Shown: positions 33,970 through 43,607, counted from the first letter of the stretch. The stretch is DNA of 64,000 bases from Clostridium scatologenes (GCF_000968375.1 NZ_CP009933.1:2480001-2544000); one strand, 5' to 3'. Notes: generated by a model from the sequence alone, not told the origin. Numbers and translations are program-made.

Positions 33970-35067
33970 CTACTTCAAATCAGATTCTTTATAATATCCA
34001 CTGTCTATAAGAATTTTTTTATAATTGTCTTTATCTGCATAAATAGGATCACAAAGGAATGATGGTACAACTTTTGAACCATTGTTATATGTTTTTGTGT
34101 CATTTACTTCAGCTTGTTTACCTTGAACTATTGCATCCACCATTTCAACAACTTTATTTGCAAGTGTTCTTGTATCTTTAAATATAGACATTGATTGTTG
34201 ATCATGGATCATTGCAAGTATATTTGGTTTATCACAGTCTTGACCAGTTAAAACTGGATATGGCTTATTTGCACCACCGTAACCAGCATTTTTAAGAGCA
34301 GCAACAATACCAATTGCTAAACTATCATTTGGAGAAAGAACAACATCAAGCTTTGTTCCTTTTGAATAAGTTGATGTAATTAGATTATCCATTCTTGCTT
34401 GCGCTTTAGCTGAATCCCAACCTTGAATAGCGATAGTTGTAAAATCTTTTTGTTTACTACCTACAACAAGTTTGCCATTGTCAATATATGGTTGTAGTAC
34501 GCTCATAGCGCCTTTATAGAAAAAGGTTGCATTGTTATCATCTGGTGAACCACCAAACAATTCAATATTAAAAGGACCTTTTCCCTCCTTAAGTCCAAGC
34601 TTTTTTTCAATATATTGACCTTGAATTACGCCTACTTTAAAGTTATCAAAGGTTGCATAATAATCTACATTTGGACTTTTCATAATCAATCTATCATAAG
34701 CAATAACCTTGATTCCATTATCTGCTGCTTTCTTTAAAACATCTGTAAGAGCGGCACCATCAATGGATGCAACCACAAGAACTTTACATTTTTTTGTAAT
34801 CATATTTTCAATAGATTGTACTTGAGCATTTACATCATTGTTTGCATATTGCAAATCAACCTTATACTTCTTAGCTTCAAGCTGTTTCTTCATGTTTTCA
34901 CCATCTTGATTCCAACGTTGAAGAGATTGAGTTGGCATAGCAACACCTATAACACTTGTTTTTGCCCCATCATCTGATGCTGAAGTCGCTGTCGTAGCTT
35001 TATTACCACATGCTGATAGACTAAGAGCAAGTATCCCTACTAGCATTGTAGAAAGTAATTTTTTCAT
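33970..35067 (-). CDS. xylF: Xylose-type sugar ABC transporter substrate-binding lipoprotein
   Basis: A 365-residue extracellular lipoprotein. The signal peptide MKKLLSTMLVGILALSLSAC ends in the lipobox LSAC, so Cys20 is lipidated. The mature part is a type 1 periplasmic-binding fold of the XylF/ChvE kind (IGVAMPTQSLQRWNQDGENM, KVIAYDRLI, VLSPNDSLAIGIVAAL, VLTGQDCD). ATG 35067 follows GGGGGG. It captures the sugar for the XylG/XylH importer. The leader contains a cre-like site. The ChvE-like multiple-monosaccharide type is an alternative name. Confidence 0.9.
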   Translation of the reverse strand: MKKLLSTMLVGILALSLSACGNKATTATSASDDGAKTSVIGVAMPTQSLQRWNQDGENMKKQLEAKKYKVDLQYANNDVNAQVQSIENMITKKCKVLVVASIDGAALTDVLKKAADNGIKVIAYDRLIMKSPNVDYYATFDNFKVGVIQGQYIEKKLGLKEGKGPFNIELFGGSPDDNNATFFYKGAMSVLQPYIDNGKLVVGSKQKDFTTIAIQGWDSAKAQARMDNLITSTYSKGTKLDVVLSPNDSLAIGIVAALKNAGYGGANKPYPVLTGQDCDKPNILAMIHDQQSMSIFKDTRTLANKVVEMVDAIVQGKQAEVNDTKTYNNGSKVVPSFLCDPIYADKDNYKKILIDSGYYKESDLK

Positions 35068-35116
35068 TTTAGTCCCCCCTATATACAAATATTTGGTATA
35101 TTTTAATAGTACAACA

Positions 35117-35130
35117 TGTGTACGTTTACC
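35117..35130. promoter_or_regulatory. Candidate catabolite-response element (cre)
   Basis: TGTGTACGTTTACC differs at two positions from the CcpA consensus TGWNANCGNTNWCA. It lies 50-63 bases before the xylF start, where CcpA would block transcription in the presence of glucose. Confidence 0.4.
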
Positions 35131-35190
35131 TGAATGTAATTCTTTGCCTAGTCGTAATCAAATATTGCGCAATTTTTACGCAAAAAAAGA

Positions 35191-35220
35191 CTAGAGCAGT
35201 GCAAAAAAATACTACTCTAG
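35191..35220 (-). terminator. Terminator of the sensor operon
   Basis: CTAGAGCAGT and ACTACTCTAG form a stem with one unpaired base and a 10-base A-rich loop, overlapping the yesN stop codon; the minus-strand continuation is CTTTTTTTGCG, a clear T run. Confidence 0.7.
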
Positions 35221-36494
35221 GTTTTGCTGTGTTTAAACTCTGTTGGGCTTACCCCTGAATATTTCTTAAATACTTTACTGAAATAGTTAGGTTCGCTGTA
35301 TCCTACTGAATAACATACATCTTTAATGGCCATAGAAGTGGTTATTAGAAAATCTTTTGCTTTGTTGATTCTTACTATGTTTATATAATCAGAAAAATTA
35401 AAACCCAGTATTTCCTTGAAGGTTCTACTAAAATAATAAGGACTTAAATTAAACTTTGCTGCTGTCTTTTCAAGATCTATTTCTTCTTGAATATTATCTA
35501 TAATATATTGCTTTACAGCTTTAAAAAGAGCAACTTTTTCCCTGTCAATATTTTGAGACTTTCCAGTAGTATTTATATCACCAAAATAATAAATGCCCTT
35601 GTCCTCTGATTTATGCTCCAAAGCACTACAAGCTTCTTCATAGGATTTGTGAAGGAGTTCAAAACCACCATAACACATTCCAATGCCAATATACAGAAAT
35701 ACCCCAAAATTTTTCTTTACTTCACGTTTGATGTCAACTGCAAGTGTAACTGCATTCTGTTTTATTTCCATTTTTGTCTCTATGTTTATTTCTTCTTCCA
35801 AGTTTTTTAATTGAATAAAATAAACTAGTTTATCTGTAAAGAGATAACTTCCAATTGCTTTGTATCTATGATTAATATATTCTTTTACATACTCTCCAAG
35901 ATGAAATTTAAAATTTTCATCCTTAGGCGCTTCTTTTAACTGAGCAACAATAGAATATCCATTTTTAAAATCTAAACCAAGATATCCTTTGTAAGTTTGG
36001 TAATCAATTAAATAAAGGGTATCATTAATAATAGAATAGCTTAATTCATTTTCCAAAATGGGCAAAAGGGTATAAAGTTTTTCCTGATTTTCAATTTCCT
36101 GTCTTCGTTTCTCTTTCTCACTATTAACAAAATTCACTGCTTCCTTTATCTTTTCTATGATTTCTGTCCTGCTGAAGGGCTTTAAAATATACTGCTTCAC
36201 ATTATTTTTAACAGCTTCAACTGCAAAATCAAAATAATCATAAGCTGTAAGAATGATAAAATAAGTATTGGGAAGAAACTTATTAATTTCTTGTATCGCT
36301 TTAAGTCCATTGATACCAGGCATTTTTATATCTGTAATAATGATATCTGGTCGTATTCTTTCTGCTATTTCTATTGCTTCTCTTCCATTTTTAGCCTCAC
36401 TTATTTCAAGGTGATCCGCAAATGCAGTAGTAAGCATACTAAGCATTGAATCTCTATCATACTTTTCATCATCAGCTATAAGCAATTTTAACAT
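35217..36494 (-). CDS. yesN: YesN-type AraC response regulator of the xylose locus
   Basis: A 425-residue response regulator. The receiver (1-120) has LIADDEKYDR, the phospho-acceptor Asp in PDIIITDIKMPGINGL, and ILKPF. The C-terminal 100 residues are an AraC double helix-turn-helix (IDLEKTAAKFNLSPYYFSRTFKEILGFNFSDY, then AIKDVCYSVGYSEPNYFSKVFKKYSGVSPTEFK). It follows the lytS-like kinase with a 7-base overlap. In C. beijerinckii the equivalent YesN activates xylFGH after XylFII-LytS sensing of xylose; the transporter operon directly downstream fits this. Confidence 0.9.
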   Translation of the reverse strand: MLKLLIADDEKYDRDSMLSMLTTAFADHLEISEAKNGREAIEIAERIRPDIIITDIKMPGINGLKAIQEINKFLPNTYFIILTAYDYFDFAVEAVKNNVKQYILKPFSRTEIIEKIKEAVNFVNSEKEKRRQEIENQEKLYTLLPILENELSYSIINDTLYLIDYQTYKGYLGLDFKNGYSIVAQLKEAPKDENFKFHLGEYVKEYINHRYKAIGSYLFTDKLVYFIQLKNLEEEINIETKMEIKQNAVTLAVDIKREVKKNFGVFLYIGIGMCYGGFELLHKSYEEACSALEHKSEDKGIYYFGDINTTGKSQNIDREKVALFKAVKQYIIDNIQEEIDLEKTAAKFNLSPYYFSRTFKEILGFNFSDYINIVRINKAKDFLITTSMAIKDVCYSVGYSEPNYFSKVFKKYSGVSPTEFKHSKT

Positions 36495-37973
36495 ATATCT
36501 TTCAGCTCCTTTATAGGGATTTTCAAATAGACCTTTGTACCAAAGTCTTTTTTACTCTCTATTTTAAAAATGTCTTTTTGTCCATAAATTAATTCAAGCC
36601 TTTGAACTACACTTCTTATACCCATTCCCGTTGTATGTCCAATATGCTCAAGTTCAATGTCTCCTGAAATAATTTTATTTAATGTTTCCTCGTCAATACC
36701 ACAACCTGTATCCTCTATAAGCACTGTACATACATCTTCTTTCTGCAAAATATCAATATTTATAACCCCCCCTCTTCCTTAGGTTCTATACCATGTATAA
36801 ATGCATTTTCAACAAAAGGTTGAAGGGTCATTCCAGGAACTAATACCTTTGATAAGTCTCCTCTTACGTTAAGATTAAATTTAATCCGATCTCCAAATCT
36901 TAATTGTTGAATAAACATATATTGCTTAACCACAGTAACCTCTTCTTCTATTGAAGCATTTCTGTCCATCATTCGGAGGCTATACCTAAGTATTCCCGAA
37001 ACTGATGTAATAAGGCTTTCTGTTTGCAAAGCATTTTCTCTTATTGCAGTCTGGTTAATACAATTTAAGGTGTTAAATAGAAAGTGGGGATTAATTTGAG
37101 ATTGTAAAACTTTTAACTTGGATTGTTTAAGAGCGTTTTGATATTTTAATAAATTCATCTCTTCATTTCTAAGCTTCATTTCCAGTTCCGCTTTTTCCTC
37201 TATGAAGTTTATATGTTTTTTTATATCGTGAATCATTGTGCTAAAAGCTTCAGATAATATATCTAGCTCATAAATGAAAGTTTTTTTTCCTTCATAAAAT
37301 GAAAAATCACCATAGGATACTTTTTTAGAGGCCTCTACTAATTCGTGAAGTTTTTCCAATATATTTTTAAGAAAAAATAAAGTATAGAGTATACTTATTA
37401 TCAATGCAGTTATGATGTAAAATAGTAATACTTTATATATGGTCTTTTCTTTTTCTTTAAGCTTATTATAAATTTCATTATTATAACTTAAATAACTTTC
37501 ACTTAACTGCGTTAGGAATGTGTTACTATAAGAGAAAATTTCTTTGGTAAAAATATAATGCTCATAATACAAATCTATTCCACCTTGTTTTGAAGAAATT
37601 TCAATAGTAGCATCTCCAGAGGTTTTATAACTTCTTAGGGAATTTTGAAGGTCTCTTAGAATATACTTGCTGTGAAGATCAGACTTTCCCTCAAGTAAGA
37701 TTAAATTATTCATAGCCTTATCATAGCTTGTCTCATATTTTTTTTACTTTCTTTAGAACTTTCAATCATGTACTTATTAAAATTAGTAAAGGAATCATTG
37801 AGAGAGTTTTTAACTTCCTTCGTTAAACTCATTTTATTTAGCATATTATCATATGAATATGTTATTTGTTTGCTTATAATAAAGGATATAATACTATTAG
37901 TAGCTATAGGAATAATTGTAATAATGACAAATATTATAAACTTCCTTCTTAAACTACTTGTTTTCACTATCAT
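36488..37973 (-). pseudogene. lytS: LytS/YesM-type sensor kinase, frame broken at two homopolymer tracts
   Basis: About 495 codons of a two-helix membrane kinase are split into three frames. The N-terminal part (start GTG 37967 or ATG 37973) breaks at the A8 tract (T8 at 37738-37745); one extra A would continue it as ESKKKYETSYDKA. The middle part (QINPHFLFNTLN, His phospho-acceptor) breaks at a G7 tract (C7 at 36766-36772); one extra G gives EEGGVINIDILQKEDV. The last part has the ATPase G boxes (EDTGCGIDEE, TTGMGIRSVVQRL). Both breaks are single-base losses in homopolymers, so sequencing error or slippage is likely. Confidence 0.8.
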
Positions 37974-38943
37974 ACTCTCCTCGTGTTTTTTTAAATTCAT
38001 CAATGTTATATTTATTAACTACACTAACATCTGTAAGAAATATACCCTTAGTATCTTTACCTTCCATAATATCCATTATTATATTTACTGCTTTATATCC
38101 CATACCATAGGGATCTTGTACGATTGTAGAAGTAATAATTCCACTTTTTATATAATCAAGGGTTTCAGGCAAATCATCAAAACAAATGATTTTAACTTTT
38201 TCTGCAGCTCTCATGCTGATTAATGCTTTAGCTGCACCTTGTCCATCTAATGCTGAAGTACAAAATATAGCTTTGATATCCTTGTTATTTATCAATATTT
38301 TTTTAGTTGCAAGCTCTGCTTCTAACAGGTATGAATCTGAAGACTCAATTTCTGATATGTTAAGTTTTGAATTATTCTTTATATACTCAGTGAAACCCTT
38401 TATTCTTTCTATTTGATTCTTAACATTTTTCCCACCCATAATAATACCCACATTGCCATAGAGACCAACATTATGAATCATTTCCTTGGCGCCAACTTTA
38501 CCTGCAGTAATGTTATCGGTACCTACATAAGCCAAACGCTTACTATTTTCTGCATCAGAATCCACTGTTACAATTGGAATTCCACCTGCTAATACTTTAT
38601 CGATAACAGGTTTATACATCGCTTCATCCTGAACATAAGTAATAATTCCACTTACCTTAGCAGCATAGGCCATATTTATAAACTTTATCCCCTCATCTAC
38701 GCTTGCAGTATCTGGTCCTTGAAAATCAATCACAGCATTTCTTTGTTTCGCTGCCTTTTCTGCTCCTAATTTTATATATTTCCAATAAGGATTTGAGTAC
38801 ACATGACTAATTAGTGTTATTTTAGGTTTAATTTTCTCATCAACACTAGGTGGTTCCCTAAGAGCGGTTAAAAGCAATCCATTCATTACTATAAAGTATA
38901 AAATAAACAATGTGTATTTTATAAATACTGAAAAGTTTTTCAT
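37954..38943 (-). CDS. XylFII-like membrane-anchored sugar sensor protein
   Basis: A 329-residue protein with one N-terminal membrane anchor (about residues 9-27) and no lipobox Cys, followed by a type 1 periplasmic-binding (LacI-like) domain: ITLISHVYSNPYWKYIKLGAE, GIITYVQDEAMYKPVID, IPIVTVDSDAENSKRLAYVGTDN. It is not part of a transporter: the next genes are a LytS-type kinase, which it overlaps, and YesN. This matches XylFII of C. beijerinckii, which presents xylose to LytS at the cell surface. The sugar specificity is inferred from context. Confidence 0.83.
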   Translation of the reverse strand: MKNFSVFIKYTLFILYFIVMNGLLLTALREPPSVDEKIKPKITLISHVYSNPYWKYIKLGAEKAAKQRNAVIDFQGPDTASVDEGIKFINMAYAAKVSGIITYVQDEAMYKPVIDKVLAGGIPIVTVDSDAENSKRLAYVGTDNITAGKVGAKEMIHNVGLYGNVGIIMGGKNVKNQIERIKGFTEYIKNNSKLNISEIESSDSYLLEAELATKKILINNKDIKAIFCTSALDGQGAAKALISMRAAEKVKIICFDDLPETLDYIKSGIITSTIVQDPYGMGYKAVNIIMDIMEGKDTKGIFLTDVSVVNKYNIDEFKKTRGEYDSENK

Positions 38944-39225
38944 TTATTTTCACCCCATATGTTAAATTATAACATATTTTACTTTATATATGGTGCAGAT
39001 GTTGATGAAAAATGCTTTGGTATAAAAACTTTCCAATTTCTATATTATCCGCTGGCTATTTTGAACTGTTTGGATAATCAAATTACAAACTAAATTTGAC
39101 ACAAAACTTTTAACAAGCTGTAACACTCTTGTAATACAAAAGATTTATTATATATCCATACCAAGAAATAAATTGTGAAATTAAAAAAATTGAAAACATA
39201 TAAAAAATTAAAGGAGTGTATTAAA

Positions 39226-40014
39226 ATGAATAGGAAAAAATTAATGAGTAAAATAATAACTGCAGTAATAGCTGGTGGTGTACTAATTTCAACTGGAACT
39301 GCTGTCTTTGCCGCAAATAGTACTAGAAGTTCTTCAAATACCAACACTACTAAGCAGGAAGCTAGAATGAATAAGGAAAACAAATCAGACATGATGAAAT
39401 CACAACTTGATAAGTTAGTTACTGCTGGAACTATTACTCAAGCTCAAGAAACTACCATATTAAATAAAATTAGTCAGGAAGAAACAAATAGACAAACTGA
39501 CATGGATAAGATTAAAAATATGACTGAAGCTGAACGTCAAGCTTACTTTGAAAGCAAAAAAACTTCAGAAAAAACTGATTTTCTAGCCTCTCTTGTAACT
39601 GATGGCACTTTAACTCAAGCTCAAGCTGATGCCATAAAGACTGCACTTCCTCAAGGTCATGATGGCAAAGAAGGCAAAAAAGGCAGCGGTATGCCTGCTG
39701 ATAAAATGAAAACTCAACTTGACACTTTAGTTACTGCTGGAACTATCACTCAAGATGAAGAAACTAAAATAGTAAACTACTTTACTGAAAAGCAAACTGA
39801 AAGACAAGCTGAAATGGATAAAGTTAAAAATATGACTGAAACTGAGCGTAAAGCTTACTTTGAAAGTGAAAAGACTACAGAAAAAACTGATATGTTTAGT
39901 GAACTTGTAACTTCTGGAATTATATCTCAAGATAAGGCTGATGCTATTAAGGCTGCAATGCCTGCTCCAAAAGCTCATGATGCAAAGCAATCCACAACAA
40001 CAACTAATCAATAA
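39226..40014 (+). CDS. Secreted two-repeat protein of unknown function
   Basis: A 262-residue protein with a cleavable signal peptide (ISTGTAVFA followed by ANST). The mature chain has two long, similar repeats, about residues 50-135 and 150-240: KSQLDKLVTAGTITQAQE...KNMTEAERQAYFESKK...LVTDGTLTQAQADAIKTALP, then KTQLDTLVTAGTITQDEE...KNMTETERKAYFESEK...LVTSGIISQDKADAIKAAMP. The helical, Lys/Glu-rich pattern resembles DUF2680/YckD-like secreted proteins. The Thr/Gln-rich tail TTTTNQ is low complexity. ATG 39226 follows AAAGGAG. Function unknown. Confidence 0.75.
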   Translation: MNRKKLMSKIITAVIAGGVLISTGTAVFAANSTRSSSNTNTTKQEARMNKENKSDMMKSQLDKLVTAGTITQAQETTILNKISQEETNRQTDMDKIKNMTEAERQAYFESKKTSEKTDFLASLVTDGTLTQAQADAIKTALPQGHDGKEGKKGSGMPADKMKTQLDTLVTAGTITQDEETKIVNYFTEKQTERQAEMDKVKNMTETERKAYFESEKTTEKTDMFSELVTSGIISQDKADAIKAAMPAPKAHDAKQSTTTTNQ

Positions 40015-40022
40015 GAAATGAT

Positions 40023-40047
40023 AAAAGCCGCCAAACTGGTGGTTTTT
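40023..40047 (+). terminator. Terminator of the secreted repeat protein gene
   Basis: AAAAGCCGCCA pairs with TGGTGGTTTTT around AAC, ending in a T run. It starts 8 bases after the stop codon. Confidence 0.8.
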
Positions 40048-40080
40048 ATTGCCTTTTGTGGATATACCAATAAAATGTAT

Positions 40081-40863
40081 TTATATATACCAAATGTTAT
40101 TTCTACTCTTTCTTCCAAACCAAGAAAATGGGTATTTTAATCCTTTTATAATTAATTCTGCTTTTCTTGCTCTTATATTGCACTTTTTCACACAGGAAAA
40201 GCATCTTATGCACTTATTATTATCTATCATCAATGTGTTAGAGTCTATAGCTTTCGTAGGACAACTTCTTGCACACAAACCACATCTATTACATTCCCCT
40301 TGAATAACAGGTTTCTTCACCCATGATTTCACCATACATTCTGGAAATTTTTCAATAAATAGCGGCAATATTGTATTTGGAATACTTACTTCTTCATTTA
40401 TTCCCTTATTTATTTTATCTTGAATGGCTAATCCAAATAGCTTTGCCTGCTGAAGATCCTTCTCATTAGGTCTTCCACTGGCAACTGGTGCTTCTTCTAA
40501 AGAATAAGTATGTTCACCAATAAACGCTCCTGCACCTATTAATGAACAATTTTGCTTTCTAGCCAATTTCCTATACTGCTTAAGACTTAATCCATAATTC
40601 ATATTGCCATATACCGCAATCCCAACTATTTGCTTTCCTTTTGTACACTTCATTTCAAAGCATTTCATAATTCTTGACAGAATACGTCCTCCATAAACTG
40701 GAGATGCAAATATAATCAAACCAGCTTTAGAAGGAACTATTTTTTTATAAGAAGTCATATCAACTCTGGTAAAAACAATATCTCCTCTTATACCTTTTGA
40801 AAGTGCATTTACTATTTTTACTGTGTTTTCTGTTGCAGAATAATATACAATTTCACATGTCAC
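40081..40863 (-). CDS. EFR1-family ferredoxin with flavodoxin-like domain
   Basis: A 260-residue redox protein. The N-terminal 150 residues are flavodoxin-like (VYYSATENTVKIVNAL phosphate loop; IIFASPVYGGRI), and the C-terminal 80 hold two 4Fe-4S clusters, CNRCGLCARSCPTKAI and CIRCFSCVKKCNIRA. EFR1 proteins are common in anaerobic Firmicutes as low-potential electron carriers of unknown partner. I chose GTG 40863 (AGGTGA just before it); GTG 40872 lies inside that ribosome site. It is directly downstream of the GTPase-nuclease fusion gene. Confidence 0.88.
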   Translation of the reverse strand: MTCEIVYYSATENTVKIVNALSKGIRGDIVFTRVDMTSYKKIVPSKAGLIIFASPVYGGRILSRIMKCFEMKCTKGKQIVGIAVYGNMNYGLSLKQYRKLARKQNCSLIGAGAFIGEHTYSLEEAPVASGRPNEKDLQQAKLFGLAIQDKINKGINEEVSIPNTILPLFIEKFPECMVKSWVKKPVIQGECNRCGLCARSCPTKAIDSNTLMIDNNKCIRCFSCVKKCNIRARKAELIIKGLKYPFSWFGRKSRNNIWYI

Positions 40864-40900
40864 TATTATCACCTATTTTTCAAAACAATTTGCCATTCCA

Positions 40901-43564
40901 CTATTTTAAAAATTTATTAAATTGTCCTTTGTCTTCTTCAGATAACGTATCAGACAAAACATTACGTTCCATCCTATATTTTTCACTATATTCTTCCATC
41001 ATTTTCTTATTAGTCAACTCTATTTCGCCCATTAAATCCATAGCAGATAATAAGGCTGCTCCGTTTCCTCTAATGATTATCTGTTCTAAGTTATCTGAAG
41101 TGGCAACTGTTATACTGTAATTTCCATGGTTCTGATGAACAAACTTTTCAATATATTGATCTGCAGTTTCCGCTTCTTTTGTATAAACAACATGAATGTT
41201 ATTATAATCATATATTTCCACCTGATGCCCCTGAACACGGTAAGCATCAAAAACTACAATAATTTTATTTTCTTTAATACCTTGATAATTACATAAAATA
41301 TCTAGTAATTTTGTTCTAGCTGCATCAATATTATCCTTTGCAATTTCCTTTAGACCATCCCAAGCAAAAACAATATTATAACCATCCACCAATAGGTAGT
41401 TTTCCTTTGTTATATTATTTACACTGCTATAAGTATCAGTTTTATAATGGCTCTCTAGAGCAGTTCTTCTTTTTTTCCAAATAGATTTTTTACCTTGATT
41501 GGCATAAAAGGTTCTATTTATGATCTCGTCAATTTCATCTAAGCCTATAGATTGCTCCTGTGCTTGGGATGATTTTTTTGTTATTTGTGAACTAGTGCTT
41601 TCTTCTTTCTGCAAATAGCTCTCTAAATGCATATGATTTTTAACCTCATCCCAATTCACTAAAAAACCAGTACCGTTAGCACAAAAAACTGAACCTGTAG
41701 GATTTGCTGTATCTCTTTCTGGACCATATCCAATACTTTTTATAATTTCATCTGAATTATGGCAAGGTGCATATCCCTTTAAACTGTAAAATAATCTTCC
41801 CTTGCCTTTGGTATAGCTAATAACATCTCTTTGATAGTTTCTCATGGTAACCACAGGAGCGCTTCCTACAACTGTTGCTATGTCTCCATTTACCCCAGTT
41901 ATTTCGCATGTCCCATGCATTTTTTCAACATCCGTCATAGCCCTTCCCACCATTTTTTCCGGCAGCTCTAATTGAAATTCATAATATGGTTCTAGCAATA
42001 TAGAATTTGCCTGCATAAGCCCCTGTCTTACTGCACGATAAGTGGCTTCTCTAAAATCACCACCTTCAGTATGCTTTTTATGAGCCCTTCCTGCAACTAA
42101 TGTTATTTTCATATCTGTTATCATTGAGCCAGTTAAAACACCTTTATGAGCCTTTTCTTCTAAATGAGTCAGTATCAATCTCTGCCAGTTCTTTTCTAAA
42201 CAATCTTCACTACAGTTTATAAAAAACTGTAACCCACTGCCAAGTTCTCCAGGTTCCATCAACAGATGTACCTCAGAATAATGTCTTAGAGGCTCAAAAT
42301 GACCAACACCTTCTACAGTATTCAAAATTGTTTCTTTATAAAGTATAGTTCCAGAATCAAAGGTTACATCAATATCAAAACGGTCTTTTATAATGCTTTG
42401 TAAAATTTCAATTTGTACTTCTCCCATTATTTGAACCTGAATTTCTTGCAAATTCTCCTCCCAAATAATATGAAGTTCAGGCTCCTCCTCCTCTATTTCA
42501 CGCAGCTTTGGAAGCATTATTCTTGGATCACAGCCCTCTTTTAATATAACCTTGTATGACAAAACCGGCTCAAGCAATGGTTTAGAAGATGCTCTTTCAG
42601 CACCAAGCCCTTCACCTGGATAGGTTTTTGTAAGTCCAGTAACCACACATATTGCTCCAGCCTCTGCTTCACTTACAAGTTCAAATTTCTGACCTGAGTA
42701 AATTCTAATTTGATTTATTTTCTCTTCCCAAATATTATATGTACTGTTTTCCATGTCTGTAGTTTTATTGGTTAAAGCTGTCTTAACCTTTAAGCTTCCT
42801 CCAGTTATCTTCATAAAGGTTAGACGGTTTCCTTGATCATCTCTAGAAATTTTAAATACTTTTGCACCAAACTCCTCTGAATATAAAGGTCTTTCAGAAT
42901 ACTTTACTATTCCATTAATAAATTCTTCTACACCTTCTAATTTAAGTGCAGACCCAAAATAGCATGGAAAAACCTTACGACTCTTTATTAATTCAGAAAT
43001 CAGAGCGCTTTTAATTTCACCTGTTTCTATAAAGTTCTCCATAACCTTTTCGTCACACATTGCAACTTGGTCATAAAAGATCTCCATATCATTTTCTTGG
43101 AACTCTATACATTCATCATTTAATCTATCTTTTAGCTCTTTCATAAGCTTTTCTTTATCAGTACCTACTTGATCCATTTTATTAATGAATATAAACACCG
43201 GGATTTTATATATAGACAATAAACGCCATAAAGTTTGGGTATGACCCTGTATTCCATCAGCACCACTTATGACTAATATTGCATAATCTAATACTTGAAG
43301 TGTTCTTTCCATCTCTGCTGAAAAGTCTACATGTCCTGGAGTATCAAGCAAAGTAATTTGTGCTTCATCCACCTGAAATATGGCTTGCTTTGAGAATATG
43401 GTTATTCCTCTTTCTTTCTCGAGACTATAAGTATCTAGATAAGCATCTTTATTGTCTACTCTTCCTAGCTTTCGAATTTTTCCACTTAAATATAGCATAC
43501 TTTCTGATAATGTTGTTTTTCCCGCATCTACATGTGCTAATATTCCTACTACTATTTTTTTCAT
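40901..43564 (-). CDS. TetM/EF-G-class translational GTPase fused to a Rae1/YacP-like NYN nuclease domain
   Basis: An 887-residue protein. Residues 1-640 follow TetM/TetO-type ribosomal-protection GTPases: G1 AHVDAGKT, RGITIF, DTPGHVDF, NKMD, then EF-G-like domains (MGEVQIEIL, PLRHYSEVHLLMEPGELGSG, GYAPCHNSDEIIK). After a charged linker comes a complete NYN/PIN-type domain (about 721-887) matching B. subtilis Rae1: LLVDGYNIVFAWDGL, IIVVFDAYRVQG, AETADQYIEK, VATSDNLEQ (acidic residues Asp727, 773, 802, 824). Rae1 cuts mRNA in the ribosomal A site; the GTPase would bind the same site. Whether it confers tetracycline resistance is not known. Confidence 0.88.
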   Translation of the reverse strand: MKKIVVGILAHVDAGKTTLSESMLYLSGKIRKLGRVDNKDAYLDTYSLEKERGITIFSKQAIFQVDEAQITLLDTPGHVDFSAEMERTLQVLDYAILVISGADGIQGHTQTLWRLLSIYKIPVFIFINKMDQVGTDKEKLMKELKDRLNDECIEFQENDMEIFYDQVAMCDEKVMENFIETGEIKSALISELIKSRKVFPCYFGSALKLEGVEEFINGIVKYSERPLYSEEFGAKVFKISRDDQGNRLTFMKITGGSLKVKTALTNKTTDMENSTYNIWEEKINQIRIYSGQKFELVSEAEAGAICVVTGLTKTYPGEGLGAERASSKPLLEPVLSYKVILKEGCDPRIMLPKLREIEEEEPELHIIWEENLQEIQVQIMGEVQIEILQSIIKDRFDIDVTFDSGTILYKETILNTVEGVGHFEPLRHYSEVHLLMEPGELGSGLQFFINCSEDCLEKNWQRLILTHLEEKAHKGVLTGSMITDMKITLVAGRAHKKHTEGGDFREATYRAVRQGLMQANSILLEPYYEFQLELPEKMVGRAMTDVEKMHGTCEITGVNGDIATVVGSAPVVTMRNYQRDVISYTKGKGRLFYSLKGYAPCHNSDEIIKSIGYGPERDTANPTGSVFCANGTGFLVNWDEVKNHMHLESYLQKEESTSSQITKKSSQAQEQSIGLDEIDEIINRTFYANQGKKSIWKKRRTALESHYKTDTYSSVNNITKENYLLVDGYNIVFAWDGLKEIAKDNIDAARTKLLDILCNYQGIKENKIIVVFDAYRVQGHQVEIYDYNNIHVVYTKEAETADQYIEKFVHQNHGNYSITVATSDNLEQIIIRGNGAALLSAMDLMGEIELTNKKMMEEYSEKYRMERNVLSDTLSEEDKGQFNKFLK

Positions 43565-43607
43565 GATCTATTTCAATTCCTTTACTTTGGTATCAACTTA
43601 TATATGT

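Noticed and set aside
40901..43564. Naming the GTPase a tetracycline resistance gene
   Set aside because: The fold class is right, but the C-terminal nuclease fusion and lack of a tetM-type leader make resistance unproven; it is described by domain only.
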